DNA of 64,000 nucleotides from Advenella kashmirensis W13003. Lineage in GTDB: Bacteria; Pseudomonadota; Gammaproteobacteria; Burkholderiales; Burkholderiaceae_B. The notes under the pieces were generated by a model that was given only the letters and a program-made list of their open reading frames with translations, was not told the DNA's origin and did no database searches. The position numbers and the translations under genes are program-made. Of the stretch, positions 17,100-25,576 are shown piece after piece (the first letter of the stretch is position 1; every line of letters starts with the position of its first letter). The stretch covers positions 233,122 to 297,121 of the forward strand of contig NZ_KI650981.1 of NCBI RefSeq assembly GCF_000506985.1, given 5' to 3'.

Positions 17100-17124
17100 C
17101 GGACACAGACTGGCGCTGTGTCCG
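17100..17124. terminator. Hairpin after the peroxiredoxin gene
   Basis: CGGACACAG / CTGTGTCCG form a perfect 9-bp stem around a 7-nt loop, 13 nt after the stop codon. It lacks an immediate T-run, so it may be a weak or factor-assisted terminator. Confidence 0.5.
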
Positions 17125-17251
17125 GCACTCCCGAAGCTGCTCTTTTGCATATGTCATCCGCCCGTTTCGCTTGCGGCCCATGTGCAACAGGCAGTTTCAT
17201 TGCATTGAATTTACCGAATTTTTATTGTTCGTCTTTTTTCGTCAGACCAGA

Positions 17252-18766
17252 ATGATCAATCTTTTCCTGTCGTTTTTCTCACTGTATTTTGCCACCTTGC
17301 TGATGTCGGTGGGTACGGGGCTGTATAACACCTTTATTGCGTTGCATCTGACGCAGGAGGGGGTCAGTCAGGTCTGGATCGGTTTGCTGATTGCTGCGTT
17401 TTATACGGGTCAGGTACTGGGCGCGCGCTTTGGCCATAAGCTGGTGCAACAGGTAGGGCATATCCGGGCGTACGCGATTTCCGCCGCCATGGTGACGGTG
17501 CTGGTTCTGGCCCAGACGATCACTCCCTTGCTGCCGGTGTGGGTATTCTTGCGATTCCTGACTGGCGCGACGATGGTCACGCAGTACATGGTGCTGGAAA
17601 GCTGGCTCAATGACCAGGCGGATCAGAAGCAGCGCGGCAGTGTTTTTGCTTTCTATATGGTCATGTCCGGACTGGGTCTGGTGGTCGGGCAGATGACCGT
17701 GTCCTTTTTCTCGCCGGAAGATCTGACTACGCTCAATGTCGTGGCCATGTCCATGGCGCTGTGCCTGATCCCGGTGGCCATTACCCGGCGCAGTCACCCG
17801 ACCCTGCAGGCGCATACACCGATCAAGCTCAAAGTGTTCATTCGTCTGGTACCCATGTCCATGTTTGTGCTCTTTGTGGCGGGCAGTATAACCGGTTCGT
17901 TTTATGGTCTGGGGCCGGTCTATGCAAGCAAAGAGGGGATGGATACGGATCAGGTCGCCTTGTTCCTGTCAGTCTCGGTGATGGCGGGTCTGCTCTCGCA
18001 ATGGCCGATGGGCTGGCTGTCCGACCGGATCTACCGCCTTAACATGATCCGCTTCAATGCGCTGTTACTGGGCCTGTTGACGATTCCGCTATATGGTTAC
18101 TGGCATTTGCCTTATCCGCTTATGCTGGTATTGGTGGCGATATTCGGCGTGCTGCAATTTACCATTTATCCGCTGGCGACCGCGTTTGCCAACGAGCACG
18201 TGGATCCGTCGTTGCGGGTCGGCTTAAGCGGTGTGCTGCTCATGACCTATGGAGTCGGTGCCAGTCTGGGTCCGTTGCTGGTCGGTAAGCTGATGGACAT
18301 CGGTGGCCCGCATATGTTTTATATCTATACTTCACTTGCCGCCTTTTCACTTGTCATCTTCGTACGCAAAGAGAAAGTCAAGGGAACCTACAAGGTCGAC
18401 CCCGAGCCGTTTGTACCCATGTCGGTCAGTGTTCCGGCTTCGCCGGTGGTGACGGTCATGGACCCGCGCGTGGACGAATCCATCGATATTTCCGCTGATG
18501 CCGAAGCCATGGACAAGGTGCTCGATATCATTCAGGCAGGCGATCCGATCAGCGAACTGAATCTTCCGCATAAAACCGATGCGGATCATACTGTTGCTGA
18601 CGAGGATCTGGCGTTGGCCGGTGAGGAAGCGGCAGATGCGGCAAAGGATGCGCCGCCGGCAGACGATCCGACTGGCGAGCCGACACCGGTTGAACCGACA
18701 CCGGTTGAACCGACACCGGTTGAACCGACACCGGTTGAACCGACACCGGATACGCCCAAACGGTAG
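17252..18766 (+). CDS. YcaD-like MFS transporter with repetitive C-terminal tail
   Basis: An inner-membrane major facilitator of 504 residues. About twelve helices occupy residues 1-385 (SLYFATLLMSVGTGLYNTF, MVLESWLNDQADQKQRGS, QWPMGWLSDR). The last ~115 residues are hydrophilic, acidic and probably cytoplasmic. They end in EPTPV repeats encoded by a perfect 15-bp tandem repeat. The tail is absent from most carriers of this type as far as I know. The start at 17252 is chosen because it begins at the first helix; a longer frame from 17171 has no better signal. Substrate unknown. Confidence 0.82.
   Translation: MINLFLSFFSLYFATLLMSVGTGLYNTFIALHLTQEGVSQVWIGLLIAAFYTGQVLGARFGHKLVQQVGHIRAYAISAAMVTVLVLAQTITPLLPVWVFLRFLTGATMVTQYMVLESWLNDQADQKQRGSVFAFYMVMSGLGLVVGQMTVSFFSPEDLTTLNVVAMSMALCLIPVAITRRSHPTLQAHTPIKLKVFIRLVPMSMFVLFVAGSITGSFYGLGPVYASKEGMDTDQVALFLSVSVMAGLLSQWPMGWLSDRIYRLNMIRFNALLLGLLTIPLYGYWHLPYPLMLVLVAIFGVLQFTIYPLATAFANEHVDPSLRVGLSGVLLMTYGVGASLGPLLVGKLMDIGGPHMFYIYTSLAAFSLVIFVRKEKVKGTYKVDPEPFVPMSVSVPASPVVTVMDPRVDESIDISADAEAMDKVLDIIQAGDPISELNLPHKTDADHTVADEDLALAGEEAADAAKDAPPADDPTGEPTPVEPTPVEPTPVEPTPVEPTPDTPKR
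18686..18745 (+). repeat. Four perfect tandem copies of a 15-bp unit
   Basis: The unit CCGGTTGAACCGACA is repeated four times without change, with partial copies on each side. It encodes the EPTPV repeats at the end of the MFS transporter. Because the unit is a multiple of three, gain or loss of copies keeps the reading frame. Confidence 0.95.
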
Positions 18767-18853
18767 CGGGTTGGGCGCCGGATCGCCTGTCGATTGCGGC
18801 AGGCGGATGGGAGGCCGGAAATTTTGCAAAGTGAGCCTCTTAACAGGAAAAGT

Positions 18854-18870
18854 TATCAGATAACCTGATA
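18854..18870. promoter_or_regulatory. Candidate operator of the FadR-type regulator
   Basis: TATCAG (18854-18859) and CTGATA (18865-18870) form a perfect inverted repeat with a 5-nt spacer, 10 nt before the regulator's ATG. It overlaps a TATATT hexamer (18869-18874). Size and symmetry suit a GntR/FadR dimer, which suggests autoregulation. Confidence 0.5.
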
Positions 18871-18880
18871 TATTTACGCC

Positions 18881-19669
18881 ATGCAAATGACAAACCTGAC
18901 TTTGACCGACCGTGTGGCGCAAGCGCTGATGCAGCGTATTGCTGACGGTACATACCCGGTGGGAACGAAGCTGCCATCGGGCAAACTGCTGGCCGGCGAG
19001 TTCTCGGTCAGCGCTGCCGTGATCCGCGAGGCCACCGAGCGTCTGCGGACAAAAGGGCTGGTGCGTACCCGGCAGGGAGCCGGCTGCATGGTGCTGACAC
19101 GGGATCTGCACGACGGATTTCAACTGCCCGTGCCCGAGACCGTAGATCGGGACGCGTTGCGTCATATTTATGAATTGCGCTTCGAAATAGAAGGCGGTGC
19201 GGCGGCGCTGGCAGCCATCCGGGCCACTAAAGAAGATGTAAGTGGCATGCGCCATATCCTCGCATCGCTGGAAAAAAGCCTGCACGATCCGGAGCAGGCG
19301 CTCGAATGGGATGTAGGGTTTCACCGGGCGATCGCCGATGCAACGCATAACCCGCATTATCGGGAGTTGCTGTCCTATCTCACGCGGCAATGGCGCGAAA
19401 GTGTCCGGGTTGCACGTTCGCACACCTTGCTGGCGGAACAGGCGGCCCGGCTGGGCATGGCACAAGAGGGCGATGCTGCGCTAAAGGCTGGCGCCACGCT
19501 GTCGCGTCAGGTGCATGCCGAGCATGAGCAGGTGCTGGACGCCATCGAGCAGGGGGACGCGTCGCTTGCGCGGGCGTGCGCCCAGGCGCATTTGCGGCAG
19601 GCAAGCGAGAGGCTGGGGCTGGACACCCGGGCCTTTGGTCCGCATAAGGACACAGTGAACAAAGCATAA
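18881..19669 (+). CDS. FadR-subfamily GntR transcriptional regulator
   Basis: A 262-residue regulator. The N-terminal winged helix covers residues about 8-75 (LPSGKLLAGEFSVSAAVIREATERLRTKGLVRTRQGAG). The C-terminal FCD all-helical domain contains the metal-site histidine signature WDVGFHRAIADATHNPHY. It precedes a GlcD-like flavin dehydrogenase by 88 nt. FadR-type proteins next to such enzymes usually sense a 2-hydroxyacid; that is an inference here. No Shine-Dalgarno is visible before the ATG. Confidence 0.9.
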   Translation: MQMTNLTLTDRVAQALMQRIADGTYPVGTKLPSGKLLAGEFSVSAAVIREATERLRTKGLVRTRQGAGCMVLTRDLHDGFQLPVPETVDRDALRHIYELRFEIEGGAAALAAIRATKEDVSGMRHILASLEKSLHDPEQALEWDVGFHRAIADATHNPHYRELLSYLTRQWRESVRVARSHTLLAEQAARLGMAQEGDAALKAGATLSRQVHAEHEQVLDAIEQGDASLARACAQAHLRQASERLGLDTRAFGPHKDTVNKA

Positions 19670-19757
19670 ATCGCTGAAATCGTATTTTGATCATGACACG
19701 TGACTGCTGCATATATAGGGGGTGGCAGTCGGATTCAATAAACTTTGGGATAAAACA

Positions 19758-21164
19758 ATGCAGGAATTTCTTGATAGCTTGCTGGCGGCACTGGGGCCGG
19801 ATGTGGTGCAGACAAACGCTGCCGATATTGAACCGTGGCTGACCGACTGGCGCGGTGTATATAAAGGCGCCGCCCAGGCCGTGGTGCGTCCGGTGTCGAC
19901 CGCCCAGGTATCTGATTGTCTGCGTCTGTGCAGTCAATTTGCGGTGCCGGTTGTCACCCGCGGTGGCAATACGGGTTTATGCGGCGCCGCTACTCCGGAT
20001 GCATCGCCGAATAATATTATCCTGTCGCTGGACCGGATGAATCATGTGCGTTCGATTGATACGATCGCCAACACACTGGTGGCCGATGCCGGATGTATCC
20101 TGGGTAATTTGCGTCGTGCTGCACAGGAACAGGACCGATTGCTGCCGCTGAGCCTGGCCGCGGAAGACTCCTCGCAGATCGGTGGCAACGTGGCGACCAA
20201 CGCAGGCGGCGTCAATGTCGTGCGCTACGGCATGGCACGCGAACTTGTGCTGGGGATTGAGGCCGTGTTGCCCGATGGGGAAATCTTCAATGGTTTGCAA
20301 ACGCTGCGCAAAGACAATACCGGCTATGACCTCAAGCAGCTTTTTATCGGCTCCGAAGGCACGCTGGGCGTGATCACCGGTGTCGCCCTGCGTTTGCACG
20401 CGCCGACCCATGTGCGCAGCGTGGTGCTGGCGGCGGTGGACAGCGAACAGCAGGCGCTGGAGCTGTTCCGCCTGGTTTTTGGTGCTTGCGGGCCGCGCCT
20501 TCAGGCGTTTGAGTTCTTCACGGACGCCTGCCTGGATCTGGTGCTGACGCATGTCGAAGGCGTACAAGTGCCATTCGCAGACCGACATCCGGCTTATGTG
20601 CTGATCGAGCTGGCCGACACGGCTGACGAAGAAGCGTTGGGGCAATTGCTGGAAAATGTGATTGGCCAGGCGCTGGAGCAGGAGCTGTGTGTCGATGCCG
20701 CGGTCTCTTCTTCACTCGCGCAATTGCAGGCCCTCTGGCGCCTGCGCGAAGAAATTTCCGAAGCGCAGCGTGCGGATGGTCCGCACTTGAAGCACGATAT
20801 TTCACTGCCGATCGAACGGATACCCGAGTTTGTGAAAACCGCTGAAGTGCAATTGCGCAAAGTCAGTCCCGATTGCCGTCTGTTCATTTTCGGTCATTTT
20901 GGCGACGGCAATCTGCACTATAACGTATCGCGCCCTGCGGGCGCCGACAAGACATGGGCGGCGGAATGGGAAACCCGGGTGGCCGACACCATCTTTGAAG
21001 AAGTCATGGCCTATGGGGGCAGCATCAGCGCCGAACATGGCATCGGGCAGCTCAAGCGCCATGCTTTCCTGCATCACAAGGACCCATTGCAATTGAAATT
21101 AATGCGGCAGATCAAGCAGGTGTTTGATCCGCAGGGCCTTATGAATCCTGGCAAAGTGCTGTAA
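19758..21164 (+). CDS. FAD-binding oxidoreductase, GlcD/D-2-hydroxyacid dehydrogenase family
   Basis: A 468-residue vanillyl-alcohol-oxidase-fold flavoprotein. The FAD-binding domain has VTRGGNTGLCGAA, QIGGNVATNAGGVNVVRYG and GSEGTLGVITGVALRL. The C-terminal domain carries the metal-binding HFGDGNLHYN and the SAEHGIGQLKR stretch. These are shared by D-lactate, glycolate and D-2-hydroxyglutarate dehydrogenases, so the substrate is open. The start at 19758 drops 12 poorly supported residues of the longer frame. It is probably controlled by the upstream FadR-type regulator. Confidence 0.9.
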   Translation: MQEFLDSLLAALGPDVVQTNAADIEPWLTDWRGVYKGAAQAVVRPVSTAQVSDCLRLCSQFAVPVVTRGGNTGLCGAATPDASPNNIILSLDRMNHVRSIDTIANTLVADAGCILGNLRRAAQEQDRLLPLSLAAEDSSQIGGNVATNAGGVNVVRYGMARELVLGIEAVLPDGEIFNGLQTLRKDNTGYDLKQLFIGSEGTLGVITGVALRLHAPTHVRSVVLAAVDSEQQALELFRLVFGACGPRLQAFEFFTDACLDLVLTHVEGVQVPFADRHPAYVLIELADTADEEALGQLLENVIGQALEQELCVDAAVSSSLAQLQALWRLREEISEAQRADGPHLKHDISLPIERIPEFVKTAEVQLRKVSPDCRLFIFGHFGDGNLHYNVSRPAGADKTWAAEWETRVADTIFEEVMAYGGSISAEHGIGQLKRHAFLHHKDPLQLKLMRQIKQVFDPQGLMNPGKVL

Positions 21165-21197
21165 TTTCGCCAACCGGATTGAGCAAGAAAGCATGGG

Positions 21198-21219
21198 GGC
21201 TGCCGGTTGCCGGGCAGCC
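21198..21219. terminator. Hairpin between convergent genes
   Basis: GGCTGCC (21198-21204) and GGCAGCC (21213-21219) form a 7-bp GC-rich stem with an 8-nt loop, between the convergent dehydrogenase and EamA genes. There is no T-run on either side. Confidence 0.4.
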
Positions 21220-21229
21220 TGCCGTACGA

Positions 21230-22093
21230 TCAGCCGCTAATGACCGTCCAATAGTAAAGCGTGAGCACGGCGATAATGGCAAGCGCAATACCCAGCAGGT
21301 TGATGCGGCTGATTCTTTCCCGGAATGCCACGGCTCCGACGATGGTGCCCAGGCTGATGACGCCGATATTCATGACCGTGAATACCAGAGTGGGGTTCTC
21401 ATGAAAAGTCTGATGGGCGCGTATATAAAACAGGATGTTGCAGAAATTGAGCAAGCCCAGCAGCAGGCCGCCCAGCACACTGCGGCCATTCCACTGCGTG
21501 CGACGCAACAGCAAATAAGCAAACATAATGACACCGGCCAGGGCAAAAGACAAAAACAGCCCGCTGGAAAAGGCCGTGCCGGTTTTGGCGATCTGCTTGA
21601 ACAGCATGTCCACGACGCCATAACCGAGCCAGATCAGAAACAGATAAAGCGCGCCCTGACGGATATTGTTATTTGCAGTCGCGTCCGCCGGCTTCCACAG
21701 CAGGCAGAACAGGGCAGCAAACGCCAGCACAAGACTCAGGCCGCGATTGACCGACAGGGCTTCGCCAAACAGAACAAAAGAGGCCAGCACAGTCAGAAAC
21801 AGCGACAGTCGCTGAGCCGCATCTGCCCGTACAATACCGGCGTATTCGACGCCACGTGACATGATCATGAACAACACGGGCAAAATCACGCCCAGTACCG
21901 CGAAAAGAAACCATGGAAAGTCATGACCCGCTTTGGGTTGCAGATCGGGCGAGAGCACGAACCAGGTCAGGCCGCAGGCCATCACATAATTGAAGGCGAT
22001 GGCCTGGCGGATGTCGATCCCCTGACGGCGGGCGACTTTCAGCAGCACCGAAACCGCCACACTGCACAGAATACTGAGAATGAGGTATGTCAT
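21230..22093 (-). CDS. EamA-family (DMT superfamily) transporter
   Basis: A 287-residue integral membrane protein with about ten hydrophobic segments in two EamA-like halves. Examples are TYLILSILCSVAVSVLLKVA, GVILPVLFMIMSRGVEYAG and VISLGTIVGAVAFRERISR. Members export amino acids, sugars or other metabolites; nothing here fixes the substrate. It lies 49 nt downstream of bioB on the same strand and may share its transcript. Confidence 0.85.
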   Translation of the reverse strand: MTYLILSILCSVAVSVLLKVARRQGIDIRQAIAFNYVMACGLTWFVLSPDLQPKAGHDFPWFLFAVLGVILPVLFMIMSRGVEYAGIVRADAAQRLSLFLTVLASFVLFGEALSVNRGLSLVLAFAALFCLLWKPADATANNNIRQGALYLFLIWLGYGVVDMLFKQIAKTGTAFSSGLFLSFALAGVIMFAYLLLRRTQWNGRSVLGGLLLGLLNFCNILFYIRAHQTFHENPTLVFTVMNIGVISLGTIVGAVAFRERISRINLLGIALAIIAVLTLYYWTVISG

Positions 22094-22142
22094 ATTGCAA
22101 CCATTAAAAAGAATAAATCAGGGGATGGGCGACGCGCCTTGA

Positions 22143-23204
22143 TCAGGCCATGCTTTGGGTGCGGCAGCTGCAACCGCACCCGCCACCAGGATTGTCAGTG
22201 GTGGGCTGTGGGGTATGCATGCTGGCAGCCGGCTCGCCCAGCGGTTTCAGATCCAGCCTTGAAAAAAGCGCTTGGTCCGCGGCCAGTTGGGGGTTGTCGG
22301 TCGTAAGCAGTTTTTCTCCGTAGAACATGGAGTTGGCGCCCGCCATGAAGCATAGCGCCTGCAGGCTGTCATCCATGGTTTCTCGCCCCGCAGACAGGCG
22401 CACGAACGTTTTCGGCATAGTAATGCGTGCCACGGCGATGGTGCGAACAAATTCAAACGGATCGATCTCTTCGTTATCGGCCAGCGGCGTGCCTTGTACC
22501 CTGACCAGATTATTGATGGGAACCGACTCGGGGTAGGGTGACAGATTGGCCAGCTGGGCGATCAGTCCGGCGCGTTCACGGCGTGATTCTCCCAGGCCGA
22601 CGATGCCCCCGCAGCATACATTAATGCCCGCATCGCGAACGCGTTCCAGCGTATCCAGCCGGTCCTGATAAGTGCGGGTGGTAATAATTTGGCCGTAGAA
22701 TTCGGGCGACGTATCAAGATTATGATTGTAATAATCCAGCCCTGCGCTTTTGAGCTGTTGCGCCTGGCCTTCGCGCAGCATGCCCAGGGTCACACAGGTT
22801 TCCAGTCCGAGATCCTTGACCGCCCGGATCATATCGGCAACGGCATCGATCTGATGCGGCTTGGGGTTGCGCCACGCGGCGCCCATGCAAAAACGCTGGG
22901 CACCCGCTGCTTTGGCCTGTTGCGCCGCTTCGATCACTTCGTCCAGTGGCAGCAGTTTTTCTCGTTCTACCGAAGTGTCATAGCGCGACGATTGGGGGCA
23001 GTACGAGCAGTCCTCGGGGCAGCCGCCGGTCTTGATGGACAACAGGCTGGACAGTTGCACGGCATTGGGTTCGTGGTGCGCGCGGTGAACTTGCTGGGCC
23101 CGGAATATGAGGTCCATGAAGGGCATTTCGTATAGGGCGAGAATGGACGGGATGGTCCATGTGACTGTTGTTTCTGGCGTGAGGTGGGTTGAGAGCGTAT
23201 CCAT
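22143..23204 (-). CDS. bioB: Biotin synthase BioB
   Basis: A 353-residue radical SAM enzyme that inserts sulfur into dethiobiotin. The SAM cluster motif is [11 protein letters not shown], with LLSIKTGG just before. Conserved [12 protein letters not shown] and [11 protein letters not shown] are present, and the 2Fe-2S-binding Arg lies in the [11 protein letters not shown] region. AAGGAAG precedes ATG 23204. The C-terminus is Gly/Cys-rich (GGGCGCSCR). No other bio gene is in the window. Confidence 0.96.
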   Translation of the reverse strand: MDTLSTHLTPETTVTWTIPSILALYEMPFMDLIFRAQQVHRAHHEPNAVQLSSLLSIKTGGCPEDCSYCPQSSRYDTSVEREKLLPLDEVIEAAQQAKAAGAQRFCMGAAWRNPKPHQIDAVADMIRAVKDLGLETCVTLGMLREGQAQQLKSAGLDYYNHNLDTSPEFYGQIITTRTYQDRLDTLERVRDAGINVCCGGIVGLGESRRERAGLIAQLANLSPYPESVPINNLVRVQGTPLADNEEIDPFEFVRTIAVARITMPKTFVRLSAGRETMDDSLQALCFMAGANSMFYGEKLLTTDNPQLAADQALFSRLDLKPLGEPAASMHTPQPTTDNPGGGCGCSCRTQSMA

Positions 23205-23446
23205 GGAAATCTTCCTTTTCGTTGCGATGGCGTCTGGTTGATGGCAACAGATGGCAATTGATCTATGACGATCCGGGATATGCTACGGAAGGGCGCAAGG
23301 CTGTGCAATTTAAATTATTATGAAAATAGGCGTGATTTGACAGACGTTGGGTGATTTTAAGTCAATTAATGATTTTGCGCCCAATCTGAATACATTTCCG
23401 ATATCTGCATCACTTTTCGATGTGACTTGTTCTGTTATGCGGGTGC

Positions 23447-23485
23447 CCGCCGTATCCACGAAGCCAGTTGCATTTGATACGGCGG
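23447..23485. repeat. Inverted repeat downstream of boxD
   Basis: CCGCCGTATC (23447-23456) and GATACGGCGG (23476-23485) are perfect complements with a 19-nt spacer, 11 nt beyond the boxD stop. It could stabilise the 3' end of the boxD message. It has no T-run. The rest of 23205-23495 shows no gene. Confidence 0.5.
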
Positions 23486-23495
23486 ATCTGGGTGC

Positions 23496-25034
23496 TCAAC
23501 CCGCCAGGTGCTTCAGGACTTCTGGTGCCGACTGCACGGCAACCAGCCGGTGGTAAAAGCGCAAGGCGCGCAGGCCGCCGAGCTCTTCGCCGCCGCCGGC
23601 GCGTCCAGGTCCGCCATGATTGGATTGGGGCATGACATTACCGTGCCCTGTGTGTATCCTGGAGACGGCATCGGTGACCAGATGCACCCGTCCATGACTG
23701 TCACCCAGCGCAAACGCCGCCTGTGCCAGCAGCGCCGTGTCTTCGCTATAAACCGACGCGACCAGCGAGCCCATGCCGCGCCGTGCAAGCTGCCATGCGT
23801 GGTCGATGTCGCGATAAGGAATGAGGGTCGCAACGGGTCCGAATACTTCGACATCATGTACCAGGGGGTGCTCATCCGGCTGGCGCACGCCGAATAATAC
23901 GGGTGGGAAGCAAGCGCTGTCGGCGGGGGCGTCGATGGTCAGTTGCCGGCGGCCATCGAACAGAATATCAGCATGTTTTTCCAGTGTTGCAACGCCGGCC
24001 CTGACGGCCTTCTGTTGCGCCAGATTCACCAGGCTGCCCATGCGTATGCCGTCCTTGCGGGGATCGCCGACGGTCACCTTGGCCAGGCTCAGGGCGAGTG
24101 ACTGCGCAATGGTGTCGTAAGTACTTTCTGGCACGAAAATGCGACGAATAGCAGTACATTTTTGCCCGGACTTGATGGTCAGTTCGCGAACGACCTCACG
24201 AACCAGCAACTGGATGCTGGCCGGATCGGCATCGGGGCCGAGGATGGCGCTATTGATGCTGTCTGTTTCGGCATTCAGCTTTGCCCCGTCGTGCATAATG
24301 CGCGGGTGGCTGCGCAATGTCGCAGCGGTGTCTGCTGATCCTGTGAACGAAACAATATCCAGCCCATTGAGTGCATCGAGCAATCCTTCAGGGCGTCCAC
24401 ATATCAGGCTGATGGCGCCCGGCGGCAGGATCTTTGCCTCTACGACGTCGCGGATCATTTCATAGGTGAGCAAGGCGGTGGACGTTGCCGGCTTCACGAC
24501 AATGGGCACGCCCGACAGCAAGGCTGGAGCGGCTTTTTCCCAAAGCCCCCAGGACGGAAAGTTAAACGCATTGATCAATAATGCGAGACCCTGAATCGGG
24601 ACCTGGATATGCTGCGTCGCAAAGGCGTTATCGCGCGCAAGCGGCACGGCCTCGCCATCAGTCAGGAACGCCTGGCTGTTTAACTTTGCGCCCGCTTTTG
24701 CATACCATGAAAGTGTGTAAATACCACCATCAATGTCAATGGCGCTGTCCGATTTCACCGTACCGCTATTGCTGAGCGCGATATCGTAATACTTCTCTTT
24801 ATTGACCTGCAGGACGTCGACAATCCTGCCCAGCATGGCCGCGCGTGCACTGTATCCCATACTGCGCAAGGCGGGCCCCCCGGTTTGCCGCGCCCAGCCA
24901 TAGGCCGCATTCAGGTCCAGTCCGGTGGCGTCAGCGCTGGCCAGGGCGGTACCCTGGATTGGGTCATAAAGGACGATGCCTGTGCCGGTACCTTCTATCC
25001 ATTGATCATGAACGTAATTACTGATTTTTTTCAC
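23496..25034 (-). CDS. boxD: 3,4-dehydroadipyl-CoA semialdehyde dehydrogenase BoxD
   Basis: Aldehyde dehydrogenase of 512 residues. In the box pathway it oxidises the semialdehyde released after BoxC ring cleavage to 3,4-dehydroadipyl-CoA, using NADP+. The fold is recognisable from NAFNFPSWGLWEKAAPALL, VVKPATSTAL, SFTGSADTA, a general-base Glu in KLNAETDSINS and the catalytic Cys in SGQKCTAIRR. Assignment as BoxD rather than the PaaZ aldehyde domain rests on the divergent boxCBA genes and the lack of a hydratase domain. GTG 25034 has AGAGG upstream and begins at the conserved KKISNYV; a longer frame from a GTG at 25073 has no ribosome-binding site. Confidence 0.88.
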   Translation of the reverse strand: MKKISNYVHDQWIEGTGTGIVLYDPIQGTALASADATGLDLNAAYGWARQTGGPALRSMGYSARAAMLGRIVDVLQVNKEKYYDIALSNSGTVKSDSAIDIDGGIYTLSWYAKAGAKLNSQAFLTDGEAVPLARDNAFATQHIQVPIQGLALLINAFNFPSWGLWEKAAPALLSGVPIVVKPATSTALLTYEMIRDVVEAKILPPGAISLICGRPEGLLDALNGLDIVSFTGSADTAATLRSHPRIMHDGAKLNAETDSINSAILGPDADPASIQLLVREVVRELTIKSGQKCTAIRRIFVPESTYDTIAQSLALSLAKVTVGDPRKDGIRMGSLVNLAQQKAVRAGVATLEKHADILFDGRRQLTIDAPADSACFPPVLFGVRQPDEHPLVHDVEVFGPVATLIPYRDIDHAWQLARRGMGSLVASVYSEDTALLAQAAFALGDSHGRVHLVTDAVSRIHTGHGNVMPQSNHGGPGRAGGGEELGGLRALRFYHRLVAVQSAPEVLKHLAG

Positions 25035-25196
25035 TGTTACCTCTGCTTTGTGTGTCACTCCATCGCAAAACACAACGGAGTATGTGTTGTCCGGGGTCGC
25101 ATCAAAGGGCTGGTCTGATGCCTGGCTCTTTGTTGTCCCTTTCTATGCCGGTCGGGCTGGGATGGCGAAGTGCTTTTGAAAACGTTAATGATTGTA

Positions 25197-25210
25197 TGCA
25201 TTATTTTGCA
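25197..25210. promoter_or_regulatory. TGCA-N6-TGCA motif in the boxD leader
   Basis: TGCA (25197-25200) and TGCA (25207-25210) with a 6-nt AT-rich spacer. This is the motif type reported for the BzdR/BoxR regulators of benzoyl-CoA pathways. It lies just downstream of the predicted start of boxD transcription, a position where a bound repressor would block the promoter. Confidence 0.65.
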
Positions 25211-25220
25211 TGTAAATAAG

Positions 25221-25249
25221 AAGATAGGCAGGCGATGTGTATCGGTCAA
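25221..25249 (-). promoter_or_regulatory. boxD promoter
   Basis: Read on the minus strand: TTGACC (-35, complement of 25244-25249), a 17-nt spacer, then TATCTT (-10, complement of 25221-25226). Predicted initiation is near 25214, giving a leader of about 180 nt before boxD. Confidence 0.6.
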
Positions 25250-25317
25250 GTATTTTGCGAAATGTTTAGGGTAAACACCAGTTTTAATGTGTCCAAAATG
25301 GCACGTCCTGGGTGAGT

Positions 25318-25410
25318 ATGAATCAGACTCCTGCGGCTATTGTTGTCTTGATGAGTGTTGTGCTGGCCGGTTTTGTCTGGATCAAATTGTCGTCTGCTGC
25401 GACGGTGTGA
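25318..25410 (+). CDS. Possible 30-residue membrane peptide
   Basis: A short frame between the divergent box promoters, encoding MNQTPAAIVVLMSVVLAGF and then WIKLSSAATV. It is almost entirely one hydrophobic helix with a Lys near the end. A weak GGGTGAG lies close to the ATG. I do not recognise it. It could be a real small membrane protein or a chance frame; only conservation would decide. Confidence 0.25.
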   Translation: MNQTPAAIVVLMSVVLAGFVWIKLSSAATV

Positions 25411-25493
25411 GCTGACTGACAACCGGCGGGCCGCATCTGTGGGTGTATAGAGTCGTCTTAAATAGAACAGGGTTAACCCCTATTCGAAATAAA

Positions 25494-25522
25494 TTGACGA
25501 TTGATGATTGATGAAATATAGT
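25494..25522 (+). promoter_or_regulatory. boxCBA promoter
   Basis: TTGACG (25494-25499), a 17-nt spacer and TATAGT (25517-25522) make a near-consensus sigma-70 promoter. Initiation is expected near 25529, about 48 nt before boxC. Confidence 0.65.
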
Positions 25523-25541
25523 GCTTTTAACGAAATTAAAA

Positions 25542-25555
25542 TGCATTGAATTGCA
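25542..25555. promoter_or_regulatory. TGCA-N6-TGCA motif in the boxC leader
   Basis: TGCA (25542-25545) and TGCA (25552-25555) separated by TTGAAT. It sits about 13-27 nt after the predicted start of boxC transcription and 21 nt before the boxC ATG. It mirrors the copy in the boxD leader, so one regulator could repress both arms. Confidence 0.68.
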
Positions 25556-25576
25556 TAATTTAAATGGAGCCCTGCC

